Source of the DNA: Terriglobia bacterium | Lineage (GTDB): Bacteria; Acidobacteriota; Terriglobia; JAIQFV01 | DNA length: 62,004 nt | Reading direction: 5' to 3' | Assembly (NCBI GenBank): GCA_020072965.1 | Contig: JAIQFY010000028.1 | Span: forward strand, 1 to 62,004 | In this document: positions 53,899 to 62,004 of the stretch, piece by piece | Position numbering within the stretch: the first letter of the stretch is position 1 | Layout of the letters: every line of letters starts with the position of its first letter | Translations under genes and position numbers: made by a program | Notes under the pieces: generated by a model | What the model was told of the DNA's origin: nothing | The model's input: the letters and a program-made list of their open reading frames with translations, nothing else | Database searches by the model: none

Positions 53899-54544
53899 TG
53901 CTTCGGTCAGGGAATTCTGAAAGTCAGACGATGGCAAGGTAATGGCCTGAAAATACACAATTTATATTACTTGTGAAAAAAACATCAATAACGTGGAAAG
54001 TTCCACCCGGATTTCTCGCTTTATAGAGTAGGCGCATCGATAAACTTAATCCTCAAAGCATCTTGCGCCAGCGGGTAGGGAATTGCACGCATTCTCCTCT
54101 CGTTAAAGAGCCCCTGCCCCTTTGGAGAGAAAGCCAACCGTTAAATAACCGGGACCTGATTTAGTAGGGCTGCAGGAGGTGAACTTCTCGACAAAGTAAA
54201 TAGAGTGACCGTGTCTACTTTCTTATGTTTTTGATTAATGAAAAAGGGGGATGGTGACGATAAGCTAATCAGAATGAGAAGAATGGGGGGAGCCCCGAAC
54301 AGCGGGCAGCCCACATTTTTCAAAGGCCCTCGATTCTGCTTCGTCTTCTTCCGAAGACTGAATCTTGAGATGTAGAAGCACATCTCGGATAGTTGCAGGT
54401 GTCACCCGAACAAAACAGGGGCAGACTCATCATTCATTCTTTCCTGATGGGTCTAATCCATTCCGACGTAATCATTGTCATTCTTGGATCGGTGCACGTA
54501 TTGAAAATGAAATTTGGGGGAGGATTCTCTCGAAAGGTTTCGTT
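53899..54544. other. Intergenic without gene; likely holds operon promoter
   Basis: The region is relatively A+T-rich from 53940. Frames are short and unsupported. The string gaaagg lies six bases before the ATG at 54545; the better ggggagg is too far away. Confidence 0.45.
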
Positions 54545-57500
54545 ATGAGCATCAACTTGGGACTGGACATCGGCGCAGTCAGTTTGAAGCTGGCGGCGGT
54601 CGGCACACCGGCCGATGAACACATGCTTCGCCGCCTCGTTGAGAAATCGGGGCCGTTCTTTGCCGCCCGGTTCCCCGAGGCATGCGGACTAGCCGATCAT
54701 CCCTTAATCCTCTCGCACTATCGGCGGATTCAAGGCAGTCCTGCAGAGGCGGCCTATCGCTTGTTAAAGGAATTCATTGCACATGTCCCGGAGCGAGGTA
54801 TCGAGGGGATCCGGGTGACAGGTTCGGGTGGCCGGCTCATCGCCAGGATCCTCGGCCTCTCTGTAGATAACGAGTTTCGAGCCATTGCGAAGGGCTTGCG
54901 GACCATTTGCCCCGAAGTACGCACGGTGTTTGAGATGGGTGGCGAGACCTCGAAGTACCTGCGGCTGGAACCCACGGACACCGGCAAGGGCCTGGGGATT
55001 GTGGACTACCAAAGCAGTTCGGAATGCGCGGCAGGTACAGGTTCTTTTATTGACCAGCAGGCTTCGCGCCTGTTGTATTCAATCGAGGAGGTGGGCCCCG
55101 CTGCTTGCGGGGCCAGCAGTGCCGCGCGCATCGCGGGCCGTTGTTCCGTTTTTGCAAAGAGCGACATGATTCATGCTCAGCAGAAGGGTTTCAAGACGGA
55201 TCAGATTTTGCGCGGGCTTTGCGACGCCGTGGCGCGCAATTTCAAGTCGAGTATCGTGCGTGGAAGGCCGATCGTTCCACCGGTGGCCTTCATTGGGGCC
55301 GTTGCTCTCAACCAGGGCGTCCATCGCGCGCTACGTGAAGCGTTTAAGCTCAAGGAAGAGGATTTCCTGGTTCCGGAACTCTTTGGATGGATGGGTGCGG
55401 TGGGCGCCGCTCTCTTCGAGGCAGAAGAACGAAGGAAGAGGCCCGCCAGGTCCATCCGCCTGTTGGGGGAGGAAGAGACGACGGGGAAAGAGTCTGTGTG
55501 CGCTAGTCCCCTTTCAATGGCCAACGTGCTCCTATTGCGCAACCAGGTGAAGCAGGTGAATCTCCCTTTGCCGGGGCAGCGAATCGAGGCCTACCTCGGC
55601 ATCGATATCGGCTCGGTGAGCACAAATCTCGTGGTGACCGACGCGGAAGGGAACCTGATCAAGGAAATTTATCTATACACTGAGGGCCGGCCTATTGAGG
55701 TTGTGAGCCGCGGGTTGATGACCATCGAAGCTGAGCTGGGGTCTTCCCTCGATATCCATGGTGTCGGGACGACAGGCTCGGGACGCGAGTTGATCGGCGA
55801 ACTGGTCGGTGCGGACACGGTGAATGACGAGATCACGGCGCACAAAACCGGCGCCATGCACGTTTGTCAGCGGTACGGGATCGAGCCCGTAGACACTATC
55901 TTCGAGATCGGCGGTCAGGATTCCAAGTTCATCAGCATGGAGAAGGGTGTTGTCGTGGATTTTGCCATGAACGAAGCCTGTGCCGCGGGCACCGGCTCGT
56001 TCCTGGAAGAGCAGGCGGAGAAACTGGGAATCTCCATCAAGGGACAATTCGCCCAACTCGCCCTTTCCTCCGCGCATCCCGCACAACTCGGCGAACGATG
56101 CACCGTTTTCATGGAGCGGGACGTCACGGCGCTCAGGCTCAGAGGCGCCGACCTGGCGGATCTGGTGGCAGGGTTGGCTTCCTCCGTGGCGCTCAATTAT
56201 CTCAACCGCGTGGTGCGAGAACGCAAGATCGGCAACGTCATCTTCTTCCAGGGCGGCACGGCCTACAATGACGCGGTCGCAGCGGCGTTCTCTCAGATCC
56301 TCGGGAAGCGCATCATCGTCCCTCCCCACAATGGTGTGATCGGCGCCATTGGCATGGCGCTCATCGCACGGGATCGCATGCAGGGATCCCGACGCCCCAG
56401 CCGCTTCCGGGGTTACGATCTCTCCAAGCTCGAGTTCACATCGCGTGACTTTGTCTGCCGCGCCTGCTCGAACTATTGTGACATGAAGGAATTCCTCATT
56501 GAGGGGGAACGGTCCTACTGGGGCGACCAGTGCTCAGATAAGTTCCGGAAGCGAACCGTTTCCGACCGCCAACCCGTCATTGAGGACCTGATCGAATACC
56601 GCGAAGCGCTTTTTGAAAAGGTGCTTGTTCCGCGCGGCGGTGACCGGTTGATAGTCGGGATCCCCCGCGCCATGTTCTTCTATGAGTCCTTCCCTTTCTG
56701 GGGTACCTACTTCCAGGAGCTGGGTTTCGACTTGGTGGTGTCGCCGTCCACCGACCGCAAGATGGCCGCCACGGGAGAAGAGCTGGCAATCGCCCAGCCT
56801 TGTTTCCCCGTGCAAGTGGCGCACGGGCACGTCCAGGAATTGCTCAACCAGAAAGTTGATTTCATTCTGTTACCCAATGCCATCGATGCGGAGGCGCCCG
56901 ACTCCGAAATCCCCTCGCATTTTTGCCCCTGGAGCCAGACGCTGCCGTTTGTCATGCGCGTTGTGCCCCAGATGGAGAAAGATCGCGCGCGGTTTCTCAC
57001 ACCCACCGTGCATTTTCGCCTTGGACGGAAGTTCGTGGAGAAGGAGCTGGCCGCATTTGCGGAACGACTCTTGATCTCGCGGCGTCACAGCGACCGAGCG
57101 GTAAAGGCCGCCTACGCTGCCCAGGACGAGTTTGTGGGGGCATCCCTTGCCGCGGGGGAAAAGGTCCTGGAGCGTATAAGGCAAAGCGGCGAACCGGGCG
57201 TGATTCTGGTGGGACGCGCCTACAATCTTTACGACCACGGCGTCAACTGCGATATCCCAAGAAAACTGCGCCTGCTGTACGGAGTCAATGTGATTCCCAT
57301 GGACTTCCTCCCGCTCGATGGGGAGGACATTACGGAGGTTAATTCCAACATGTACTGGAACTCCGGCCGGCGCATCCTCGCCGCGGCAAACCTCGCGCGC
57401 CGGTTCCCCAACCTGCACCTGGTTCACATCTCCAATTTCAAATGCGGGCCGGATTCCTATATCAAATCCTTCCTGGGCGACGCTGCGGGCAAGCCTTCCC

Positions 57501-57613
57501 TGGTGCTTCAGTTTGACGGCCATTCAAACGACGCGGGCTTCATCACTCGTTGTGAAGCCTATCTCGATAGCAAAGGATTCCTACGATGCCCATCTTCCAC
57601 CGCTGTCATGTGA
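54545..57613 (+). CDS. Acyl-CoA dehydratase activase, double ASKHA with DUF2229 domain
   Basis: 1022 residues from ATG 54545 (MSINLGLDIGAVSLKL); the frame upstream lacks homology. The first ASKHA ATPase domain, ~1-300, includes VFEMGGETSKY and ECAAGTGSFIDQQA with GRCSVF. The second, ~340-600, includes LGIDIGSVSTNL, FEIGGQDSKFI, NEACAAGTGSFLEEQA and GERCTVF. Both domains keep the Cys pair that in the HgdC/BadF family bridges a [4Fe-4S] cluster between subunits. A CxxCxxxC motif (CRACSNYC) follows at ~640. From ~700 to the end is a DUF2229-like part (VGIPRAMFFYESFPFWGTYF). Such proteins drive low-potential electrons with ATP. Partner gene overlaps by 28 bases. Confidence 0.88.
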   Translation: MSINLGLDIGAVSLKLAAVGTPADEHMLRRLVEKSGPFFAARFPEACGLADHPLILSHYRRIQGSPAEAAYRLLKEFIAHVPERGIEGIRVTGSGGRLIARILGLSVDNEFRAIAKGLRTICPEVRTVFEMGGETSKYLRLEPTDTGKGLGIVDYQSSSECAAGTGSFIDQQASRLLYSIEEVGPAACGASSAARIAGRCSVFAKSDMIHAQQKGFKTDQILRGLCDAVARNFKSSIVRGRPIVPPVAFIGAVALNQGVHRALREAFKLKEEDFLVPELFGWMGAVGAALFEAEERRKRPARSIRLLGEEETTGKESVCASPLSMANVLLLRNQVKQVNLPLPGQRIEAYLGIDIGSVSTNLVVTDAEGNLIKEIYLYTEGRPIEVVSRGLMTIEAELGSSLDIHGVGTTGSGRELIGELVGADTVNDEITAHKTGAMHVCQRYGIEPVDTIFEIGGQDSKFISMEKGVVVDFAMNEACAAGTGSFLEEQAEKLGISIKGQFAQLALSSAHPAQLGERCTVFMERDVTALRLRGADLADLVAGLASSVALNYLNRVVRERKIGNVIFFQGGTAYNDAVAAAFSQILGKRIIVPPHNGVIGAIGMALIARDRMQGSRRPSRFRGYDLSKLEFTSRDFVCRACSNYCDMKEFLIEGERSYWGDQCSDKFRKRTVSDRQPVIEDLIEYREALFEKVLVPRGGDRLIVGIPRAMFFYESFPFWGTYFQELGFDLVVSPSTDRKMAATGEELAIAQPCFPVQVAHGHVQELLNQKVDFILLPNAIDAEAPDSEIPSHFCPWSQTLPFVMRVVPQMEKDRARFLTPTVHFRLGRKFVEKELAAFAERLLISRRHSDRAVKAAYAAQDEFVGASLAAGEKVLERIRQSGEPGVILVGRAYNLYDHGVNCDIPRKLRLLYGVNVIPMDFLPLDGEDITEVNSNMYWNSGRRILAAANLARRFPNLHLVHISNFKCGPDSYIKSFLGDAAGKPSLVLQFDGHSNDAGFITRCEAYLDSKGFLRCPSSTAVM

Positions 57614-59019
57614 GCAACCAGCTCGAATCCGGCAACCCACTGGCCGGCAAAAAGCTCTATTTCGGAGTCATGGCGGAGGGCAGCTCTGAGATGCTTGCTG
57701 CCGTATTTCGCCGGCTGGGGGTTGAGGCGTGCGTCACGCCACCGTCCGACAGTCGAACGCTGGAATTGGGGGGCAAGGTCACCAGCGGTGATGAGTGCTA
57801 CCCCGCCAAGGTGGTCCTCGGCGATCTTTTTCGCGTCATCCAGGAACCGGGGTTCGACCCGGCACGCGCGGCCTTCTTCGTACCCACCACGGACGGCCCA
57901 TGCCGCTTCGGCCAATACGTCCCATCGCTCAAAAAAGTGCTGCGCCAGGCGGGCTACTCCCAGATCGAAATTATTTCGCCTACCGATAAAAACGGTTACG
58001 CCGACCTCGGAAACCTTGCCGACCGGTTTGTGCGTATGGTCTGGCGAGCGGTAGTGGCCTCGGACACCATTCATCGGCTTCTGCTCAAAACGCGGCCTTA
58101 TGAGACGACGCCGGGCGCGGCCGACCATGCTTTCCAGGAGAGTCTGCTCGACCTTTGCGAGACCGTCGAGTCGGGCTGTGATGATCCCGGCTGCCAGCTC
58201 CGTTCTCTGGTCGAGTCCTTGACTCGGGCGCGCAACCGCTTCCGCGGGATCTCCATCTCGGACGACCCCGATGTTCCGCTTATCGGCGTCGTGGGCGAGA
58301 TCTTTTGTCGCTTGAATACCTTCTCCAACGAGGACTTGATTCGCCGCCTGGAGAGCTATGGCGCTGAAGTCTCGCTCAGCCACATCAGCGAGTGGATCTA
58401 CTACACCAACAATGAACAACGTCGTCGGCTGCGGCTCGTGGGTCGAACGCTTTCGCTGGAGATGCTGGGTTCCCTGGTTCGTGAACACTTCCAGAAATCC
58501 GACGAACATGCCCTGCTGGCGCCCTTCCGGGAGGATTTTGAAGGCCACGATGAGCCACAGGTTGAAGAGGTTATCAAGCTGGCCTGGCCTTACCTGCCCG
58601 CCTCCGGGGTGATCGGTGAAATGGTTTTGAGTACCGGCCTGGCGGCCTATCATGCCCTCCACGGAGCCGATGGCGTCATCGACATCAGCCCCTTTACCTG
58701 TATGAACGGCATCGTCAGTGAAGCCATCTATCCGCGGGTGAGCCGCGACTACGGCGGGATCCCCATCCGCAATTTCTACTTTGACGGCACGCAGTCGGAT
58801 CTTGACAGAGATCTGGGGATCTACCTGGAACTCGCCCGCTCCTATCGCGAGAAGAAAACGTTCAAATCACCCCACAGGAATCGCCAGGTTGAGCCGAAAA
58901 GGGCAGAAAGCAAAGTGAGACCGGCTGTTTCGACGTTAAAAGAGCCGGCATTCGCTTTTTGGGAGGGACGGGGTATCGAAGCGTCAGAGGCGGTATCAGA
59001 CGGTGAAACCACGGATTGA
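57586..59019 (+). CDS. 2-hydroxyacyl-CoA dehydratase-like (HgdB-type) protein
   Basis: 477 residues. Start ATG 57586 overlaps the activator stop by 28 bases and follows AAAGGATT. Conserved Cys in SGDECYPAK, DGPCRFGQY, EIFCRLNTFSN and FTCMNGIVS are likely iron-sulfur ligands, in the pattern of the HgdB/double-cubane superfamily. The C-terminal ~45 residues (KKTFKSPHRNRQ) are a basic, low-complexity tail. No CoA transferase or amino-acid fermentation gene is near, so a function other than glutamate fermentation is likely. It would accept electrons from the activator. Confidence 0.82.
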   Translation: MPIFHRCHVSNQLESGNPLAGKKLYFGVMAEGSSEMLAAVFRRLGVEACVTPPSDSRTLELGGKVTSGDECYPAKVVLGDLFRVIQEPGFDPARAAFFVPTTDGPCRFGQYVPSLKKVLRQAGYSQIEIISPTDKNGYADLGNLADRFVRMVWRAVVASDTIHRLLLKTRPYETTPGAADHAFQESLLDLCETVESGCDDPGCQLRSLVESLTRARNRFRGISISDDPDVPLIGVVGEIFCRLNTFSNEDLIRRLESYGAEVSLSHISEWIYYTNNEQRRRLRLVGRTLSLEMLGSLVREHFQKSDEHALLAPFREDFEGHDEPQVEEVIKLAWPYLPASGVIGEMVLSTGLAAYHALHGADGVIDISPFTCMNGIVSEAIYPRVSRDYGGIPIRNFYFDGTQSDLDRDLGIYLELARSYREKKTFKSPHRNRQVEPKRAESKVRPAVSTLKEPAFAFWEGRGIEASEAVSDGETTD

Positions 59020-59226
59020 CCCTGACCCGGACTGTGGGGCAAATTGCTATGGAGTTCAATGACCTCAGATGAGGGGGCCTGTCACAGAACAAATGCCTCA
59101 CGCCCCGGTTCAACGCAGTGTGTAGTGGCCGCGTTTCCGGCCCGACGACCCTATGGCCCATCCGTTCGGGTACATCATCCGAGAACCTGGCACAGAAGAA
59201 CAATTCGATCACGAATGGTGGCCGAT

Positions 59227-59592
59227 ATGAGAAGTCCTACGAAGCAACTGCTGTTCTGGGGGCCGAGAATCCTATGCCTCCTCTTTGCCCTCTTTATCAG
59301 CCTTTTTGCGCTCGATGTGTTCAGCGAAGGAAATGGTTTCTGGAAGACGGTCTTGGCCCTGCTGATGCATCTAATCCCGACCGGTGTCATTCTCATCGTC
59401 CTGGCGATTTCCTGGCGCCGGGAATGGGTGGGCGCAATCTTGTTCCCTGTCTGTGGGCTGTTTTACCTCGAGAAGGTTTGGGGACGATTCCACTGGTCGA
59501 ACTACTTGATAATCCCCGGGCCGCTCTTCCTGATTGGCATCCTGTTTTTCATCAACTGGCTTTACAGAAGGAGCCTTCGGGCCGGTTCCTAA
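59227..59592 (+). CDS. Small membrane protein, DUF7670-like
   Basis: 121 residues from ATG 59227. The frame extends upstream to 59044 but with no hydrophobic or conserved content. Four helices: LLFWGPRILCLLFALFISLF, VLALLMHLIPTGVILIVLAI, GAILFPVCGLFYL and YLIIPGPLFLIGILFFINWLY. It matches a family of small membrane proteins that I recall as DUF7670. Function unknown. No ribosome site is clear. Confidence 0.65.
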   Translation: MRSPTKQLLFWGPRILCLLFALFISLFALDVFSEGNGFWKTVLALLMHLIPTGVILIVLAISWRREWVGAILFPVCGLFYLEKVWGRFHWSNYLIIPGPLFLIGILFFINWLYRRSLRAGS

Positions 59593-59696
59593 TCCAAACA
59601 GTTGTATCATCTCGCAATCAGGCTTGACTGGATCCCGCTCTCTCCTTCCTCCTCTGACGCTCGATGTCGCCGTCGATTCCACGGCCGGAGGTCGTC

Positions 59697-61730
59697 ATGA
59701 AGCCCTTGACGGTCATGTTACACACCTTCGTTTTAGTGGCTTTGCTGCTGGTGGCTGTTGAGATGTGGCCAGCAACGGAGGTGCAAGAACAGTGGCCGTC
59801 CATCCCGCCCGAAGAATTCGCATTGAAAGACATCCCCGGGAATCCCGGTGCAGGCGCCATAATTCTTTTCCGGCAAGTGATTCAGGACGACGTCAAGGCG
59901 TTCGAAAGAAATTACTATCGGATCAAGATTCTCACCGACGAAGGGAAGAAATATGCGGATGTGGAAATACCGTACGTTGAGAAGGCCTTCTCAATTGAAG
60001 ACATCCGCGCCCGGACTGTTCAGCCCGACGGAAAGTTCGTGGATTTCGGCGGCCAGGTCTTCGACAAACTGATCGTGAAGGCCAAGAAAGTGAAAGTGCA
60101 AGTGAAGACGTTCACGCTGCCGGATGTCCATGCAGGAAGCATCATCGAGTACTCCTATTCAATCCGCTGGCGTAATAGAGGCCTTGATATCCTGGTGAAC
60201 CCCGAACGCTATGAGATTCCGATCTCGGTCAACGGATCTTCCATTCCCACGGCGCACTGGACTATTTCACAGGACCTGTTTACACGACGAGCGTACTTTT
60301 CCATGAATCCCTTTCCCAAGGCTCACCTCATTTGGACGACCTTTGGGCTGACCAAGGACCAGCAGCTCCGGAGGCAGCCCGACGGCACAATTCAACTGGA
60401 GGTGCAAAACGTCCCTGCTTTTCAGGAGGAAGAACACATGCTCCCCGAGAGTATCCTCAAAACCCGCATGAGCTTGTATTACATCATCGGGTTTATGGAA
60501 GACTCCAAGTACTTTTGGAGACAACTCGGCACCCGGAAGGCAGAGGAATACGAGAAGTTCATCGGCGAGCCCAAGCGGGTTGAGCGGACGGTGAACGAAA
60601 TCGTCGCCCGGGACGACCCGCCGGAGACCAAGCTGCGCAAGCTCTATGATCGGGCACAACAGATTCGATACCTGAGCTATGAGCACACCAAGACCGAGAA
60701 GGAGCAAAAAAGGGAAGATTTGAGAATCAATAAGAATGTCGAGGATGTCCTGAAGCGGGGATATGCCTCGGCCAACGAGATCAATCTCCTGTTCGTTGCC
60801 TTCGCCCGGGCCGCCGGTTTCAAGTCCTCACCCGTGCTGCTTGTGCCCCGGGACCATGGTATGTTTCAGCTGGAGGAACCAGATCCCAGCCAGCTAAGCG
60901 CCATGGTGGCCTGGGTTGAAGCAGGATCGAAGGAGTACTATCTCGATCCCGCCACCCTCTATTGTCCTTTTGATCTGCTCCCGTGGATCGAAACGGGCGC
61001 CATAGGAATCCGCGTCGAAAAGGAGGGCGGCGTCATTGTGACTACCCCCGGCCCGAAGAGTTCAGAGGCGCTCACAATTCGGTCGGCATCCCTGCGGTTG
61101 GACTCTGAAGGAGGCCTGAACGGAGAGTTGCATATCAGTTTCAAGGGACAGGAAGCCCTGGAGAAACGCATCGAGTACCGGGAGAGTGATGAAATTGCTC
61201 GTCGCAAGGGATTGGAGGATGAGGTCAAGGGATGGCTGCCGGCTGGAGCCAAGGTCGACCTCAAAAATGTGAAGCACTGGGGGCAGGCCAACGAGCCTCT
61301 TGATGCAGAATTCTCTCTTCAGGCGCCCAACCTGACCACCAGTGCCGGACGTCGCTCGTTGTTGCCCCTGGCGATCTTCGCGAGAAAAGACCAGCTTTCT
61401 TTTCGGAACGCGAAGCGGGTGCAATCCGTCTATTTGGAATACCCGTACCAGGAGTTGGATGAAATCACACTGCAACTTCCCGCATCTCAAGTGGTCGAGA
61501 CTCTACCCGAGACACGGATGCAGAATTCCGCCTTTGGAAATTACGAGATTTCATACCAGAAGAATGCCGGCACAGTCTCCCTGCATCGGAAGATGGTCAT
61601 GGATGGCATCCTTTTCAAGGTGGAATACTACGGGGCGTTGCGGCGTTTTTTTGACAACGTGAGGATGGGTGACGAAGGCCAGATCGTGCTGCAGAACGCT
61701 TCCGCTGCCGCCGCCTCGCCGTCAAAGTAA
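59697..61730 (+). CDS. DUF3857 transglutaminase-like exported protein, catalytic Cys absent
   Basis: 677 residues from ATG 59697 (MKPLTVMLHTFVL). Signal or anchor at ~5-25. The DUF3857 domain (~45-240) includes YRIKILTDEGKKYADVEI and VHAGSIIEYSYSIRW. A transglutaminase-like core (~295-440) follows: NVEDVLKRGYASANEINLLF. In active members this place reads GDCKD; here it is SANE, so the nucleophile is missing. The DUF3858-like tail (~555-640) ends the protein. It should be periplasmic. Probably a binding or scaffolding version. Confidence 0.78.
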   Translation: MKPLTVMLHTFVLVALLLVAVEMWPATEVQEQWPSIPPEEFALKDIPGNPGAGAIILFRQVIQDDVKAFERNYYRIKILTDEGKKYADVEIPYVEKAFSIEDIRARTVQPDGKFVDFGGQVFDKLIVKAKKVKVQVKTFTLPDVHAGSIIEYSYSIRWRNRGLDILVNPERYEIPISVNGSSIPTAHWTISQDLFTRRAYFSMNPFPKAHLIWTTFGLTKDQQLRRQPDGTIQLEVQNVPAFQEEEHMLPESILKTRMSLYYIIGFMEDSKYFWRQLGTRKAEEYEKFIGEPKRVERTVNEIVARDDPPETKLRKLYDRAQQIRYLSYEHTKTEKEQKREDLRINKNVEDVLKRGYASANEINLLFVAFARAAGFKSSPVLLVPRDHGMFQLEEPDPSQLSAMVAWVEAGSKEYYLDPATLYCPFDLLPWIETGAIGIRVEKEGGVIVTTPGPKSSEALTIRSASLRLDSEGGLNGELHISFKGQEALEKRIEYRESDEIARRKGLEDEVKGWLPAGAKVDLKNVKHWGQANEPLDAEFSLQAPNLTTSAGRRSLLPLAIFARKDQLSFRNAKRVQSVYLEYPYQELDEITLQLPASQVVETLPETRMQNSAFGNYEISYQKNAGTVSLHRKMVMDGILFKVEYYGALRRFFDNVRMGDEGQIVLQNASAAAASPSK

Positions 61731-61751
61731 ACTTCTTGTGCCGGCAGGACC

Positions 61752-61875
61752 TGGTAGCCCCGCCACGCTCTTAGTGGCGGGGGCATTTAGTTGCGGTGTG
61801 GTATGAACCCACGATGATAGGCGAACGATTGGAAAAGCCCCCGCTCCGATAGATCGGAGCGGGGCTACCAAAGCT
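61752..61875. repeat. BIME-like pair of REP units
   Basis: Unit 61752-61790 (tggtagccccgccacg and gtggcgggggcatttag) and inverted unit 61830-61875 (ggaaaagcccccgctccg and cggagcggggctaccaaag) flank a spacer with gtatgaacccacgatg. Same arrangement as at 12361-12491 and 13345-13498. Confidence 0.75.
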
Positions 61876-61906
61876 GAATGATAGAACTTGGCGTCTCTGC
61901 GGTGAA

Positions 61907-62004
61907 TCAGCCCGGATAGGTCGAGCGGATCGGCAATCTGCGGATGCGCTTGCCGATGGAGGCGAAAATGGCGTTAGCGACCGCCGGAGCTACCGGAGGC
62001 AACC
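61907..62004 (-). CDS. C-terminal end of a xanthine dehydrogenase-family molybdopterin-binding subunit (partial)
   Basis: The minus strand from the right edge reads [19 protein letters not shown] and then [12 protein letters not shown] before a stop at 61907-61909. The [12 protein letters not shown] block, then GKRIRRLPI, is the closing signature of large subunits of aldehyde/xanthine/isoquinoline oxidoreductases. Only 31 residues are visible. The gene lies outside the window. Confidence 0.7.
   Translation of the reverse strand, partial: LPPVAPAVANAIFASIGKRIRRLPIRSTYPG

Noticed and set aside
53605-53976. Plus-strand frame across the repeats
   Set aside because: It consists of two palindromic repeat units and non-coding sequence.

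Overview
The window reads as a bacterial chromosome or metagenome contig. From about 8.2 kb rightward it looks like an acidobacterium (Acidobacteriota). Indicators are MacB/FtsX-type duplicated orphan permeases, four Ser/Thr kinases (three with TolB-like/TPR sensor halves), ECF sigma factors paired with kinases, many small exported proteins and abundant dispersed palindromic repeats. The assignment rests on gene content recalled from these families; no search was run. The first 8.2 kb is visibly more G+C-rich and carries different gene types. It joins the rest at a point (8183-8200) that cuts the 3' end of one gene and the 5' end of another, so it may be a foreign segment or an assembly chimera.

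Layout. 0-8.2 kb: a minus-strand run of three membrane glycosyltransferase-like proteins, two of them paralogs with C-terminal NHL beta-propellers, then a START-like/nitroreductase fusion. 8.2-10.1 kb: a 5'-truncated radical SAM/SPASM protein followed by a 75-residue basic peptide, a possible peptide-modification pair. 10.3-13.5 kb: three tandem exported metzincin-like proteins, one frameshifted. Each has an almost invariant leader predicted to fold over its Shine-Dalgarno, and they are set among palindromic repeats. 13.5-17.6 kb: ECF sigma factor, sensor kinase and a DUF2569-like membrane protein. 17.8-20.0 kb: Phd/VapC toxin-antitoxin pair and an exported amidohydrolase. 20.4-25.6 kb: two divergent permeases. 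25.7-26.8 kb: a MerR regulator with a classic long-spacer promoter and a Met/His-rich exported protein. 27-31.5 kb: NTF2-like protein, racemase-family protein, chromate transporter, DoxX and TauE/SafE proteins. 32-34.1 kb: two unknown small proteins and a frameshifted alpha/beta hydrolase. 34.6-39.6 kb: an AmmeMemoRadiSam operon. 40.5-51 kb: three kinases, one with a cognate sigma factor, plus small exported proteins. 51.3-52.8 kb: an outer-membrane-like protein with a Met/His-rich N-terminus. 54.5-59 kb: a giant double-ASKHA dehydratase activator and its 2-hydroxyacyl-CoA dehydratase-like partner. 59.2-61.7 kb: two membrane or exported proteins. The right edge carries the end of a molybdopterin hydroxylase gene that has no long ORF.

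The strongest candidates for undescribed biology are the conserved SD-masking leader on the metzincin-like paralogs, the radical SAM/SPASM plus peptide pair, the AmmeMemoRadiSam operon with export signals on its lipoprotein and its radical SAM enzyme, and several palindrome-in-palindrome or BIME-like mobile repeat families with no transposase in sight. No rRNA, tRNA or CRISPR array was recognised.
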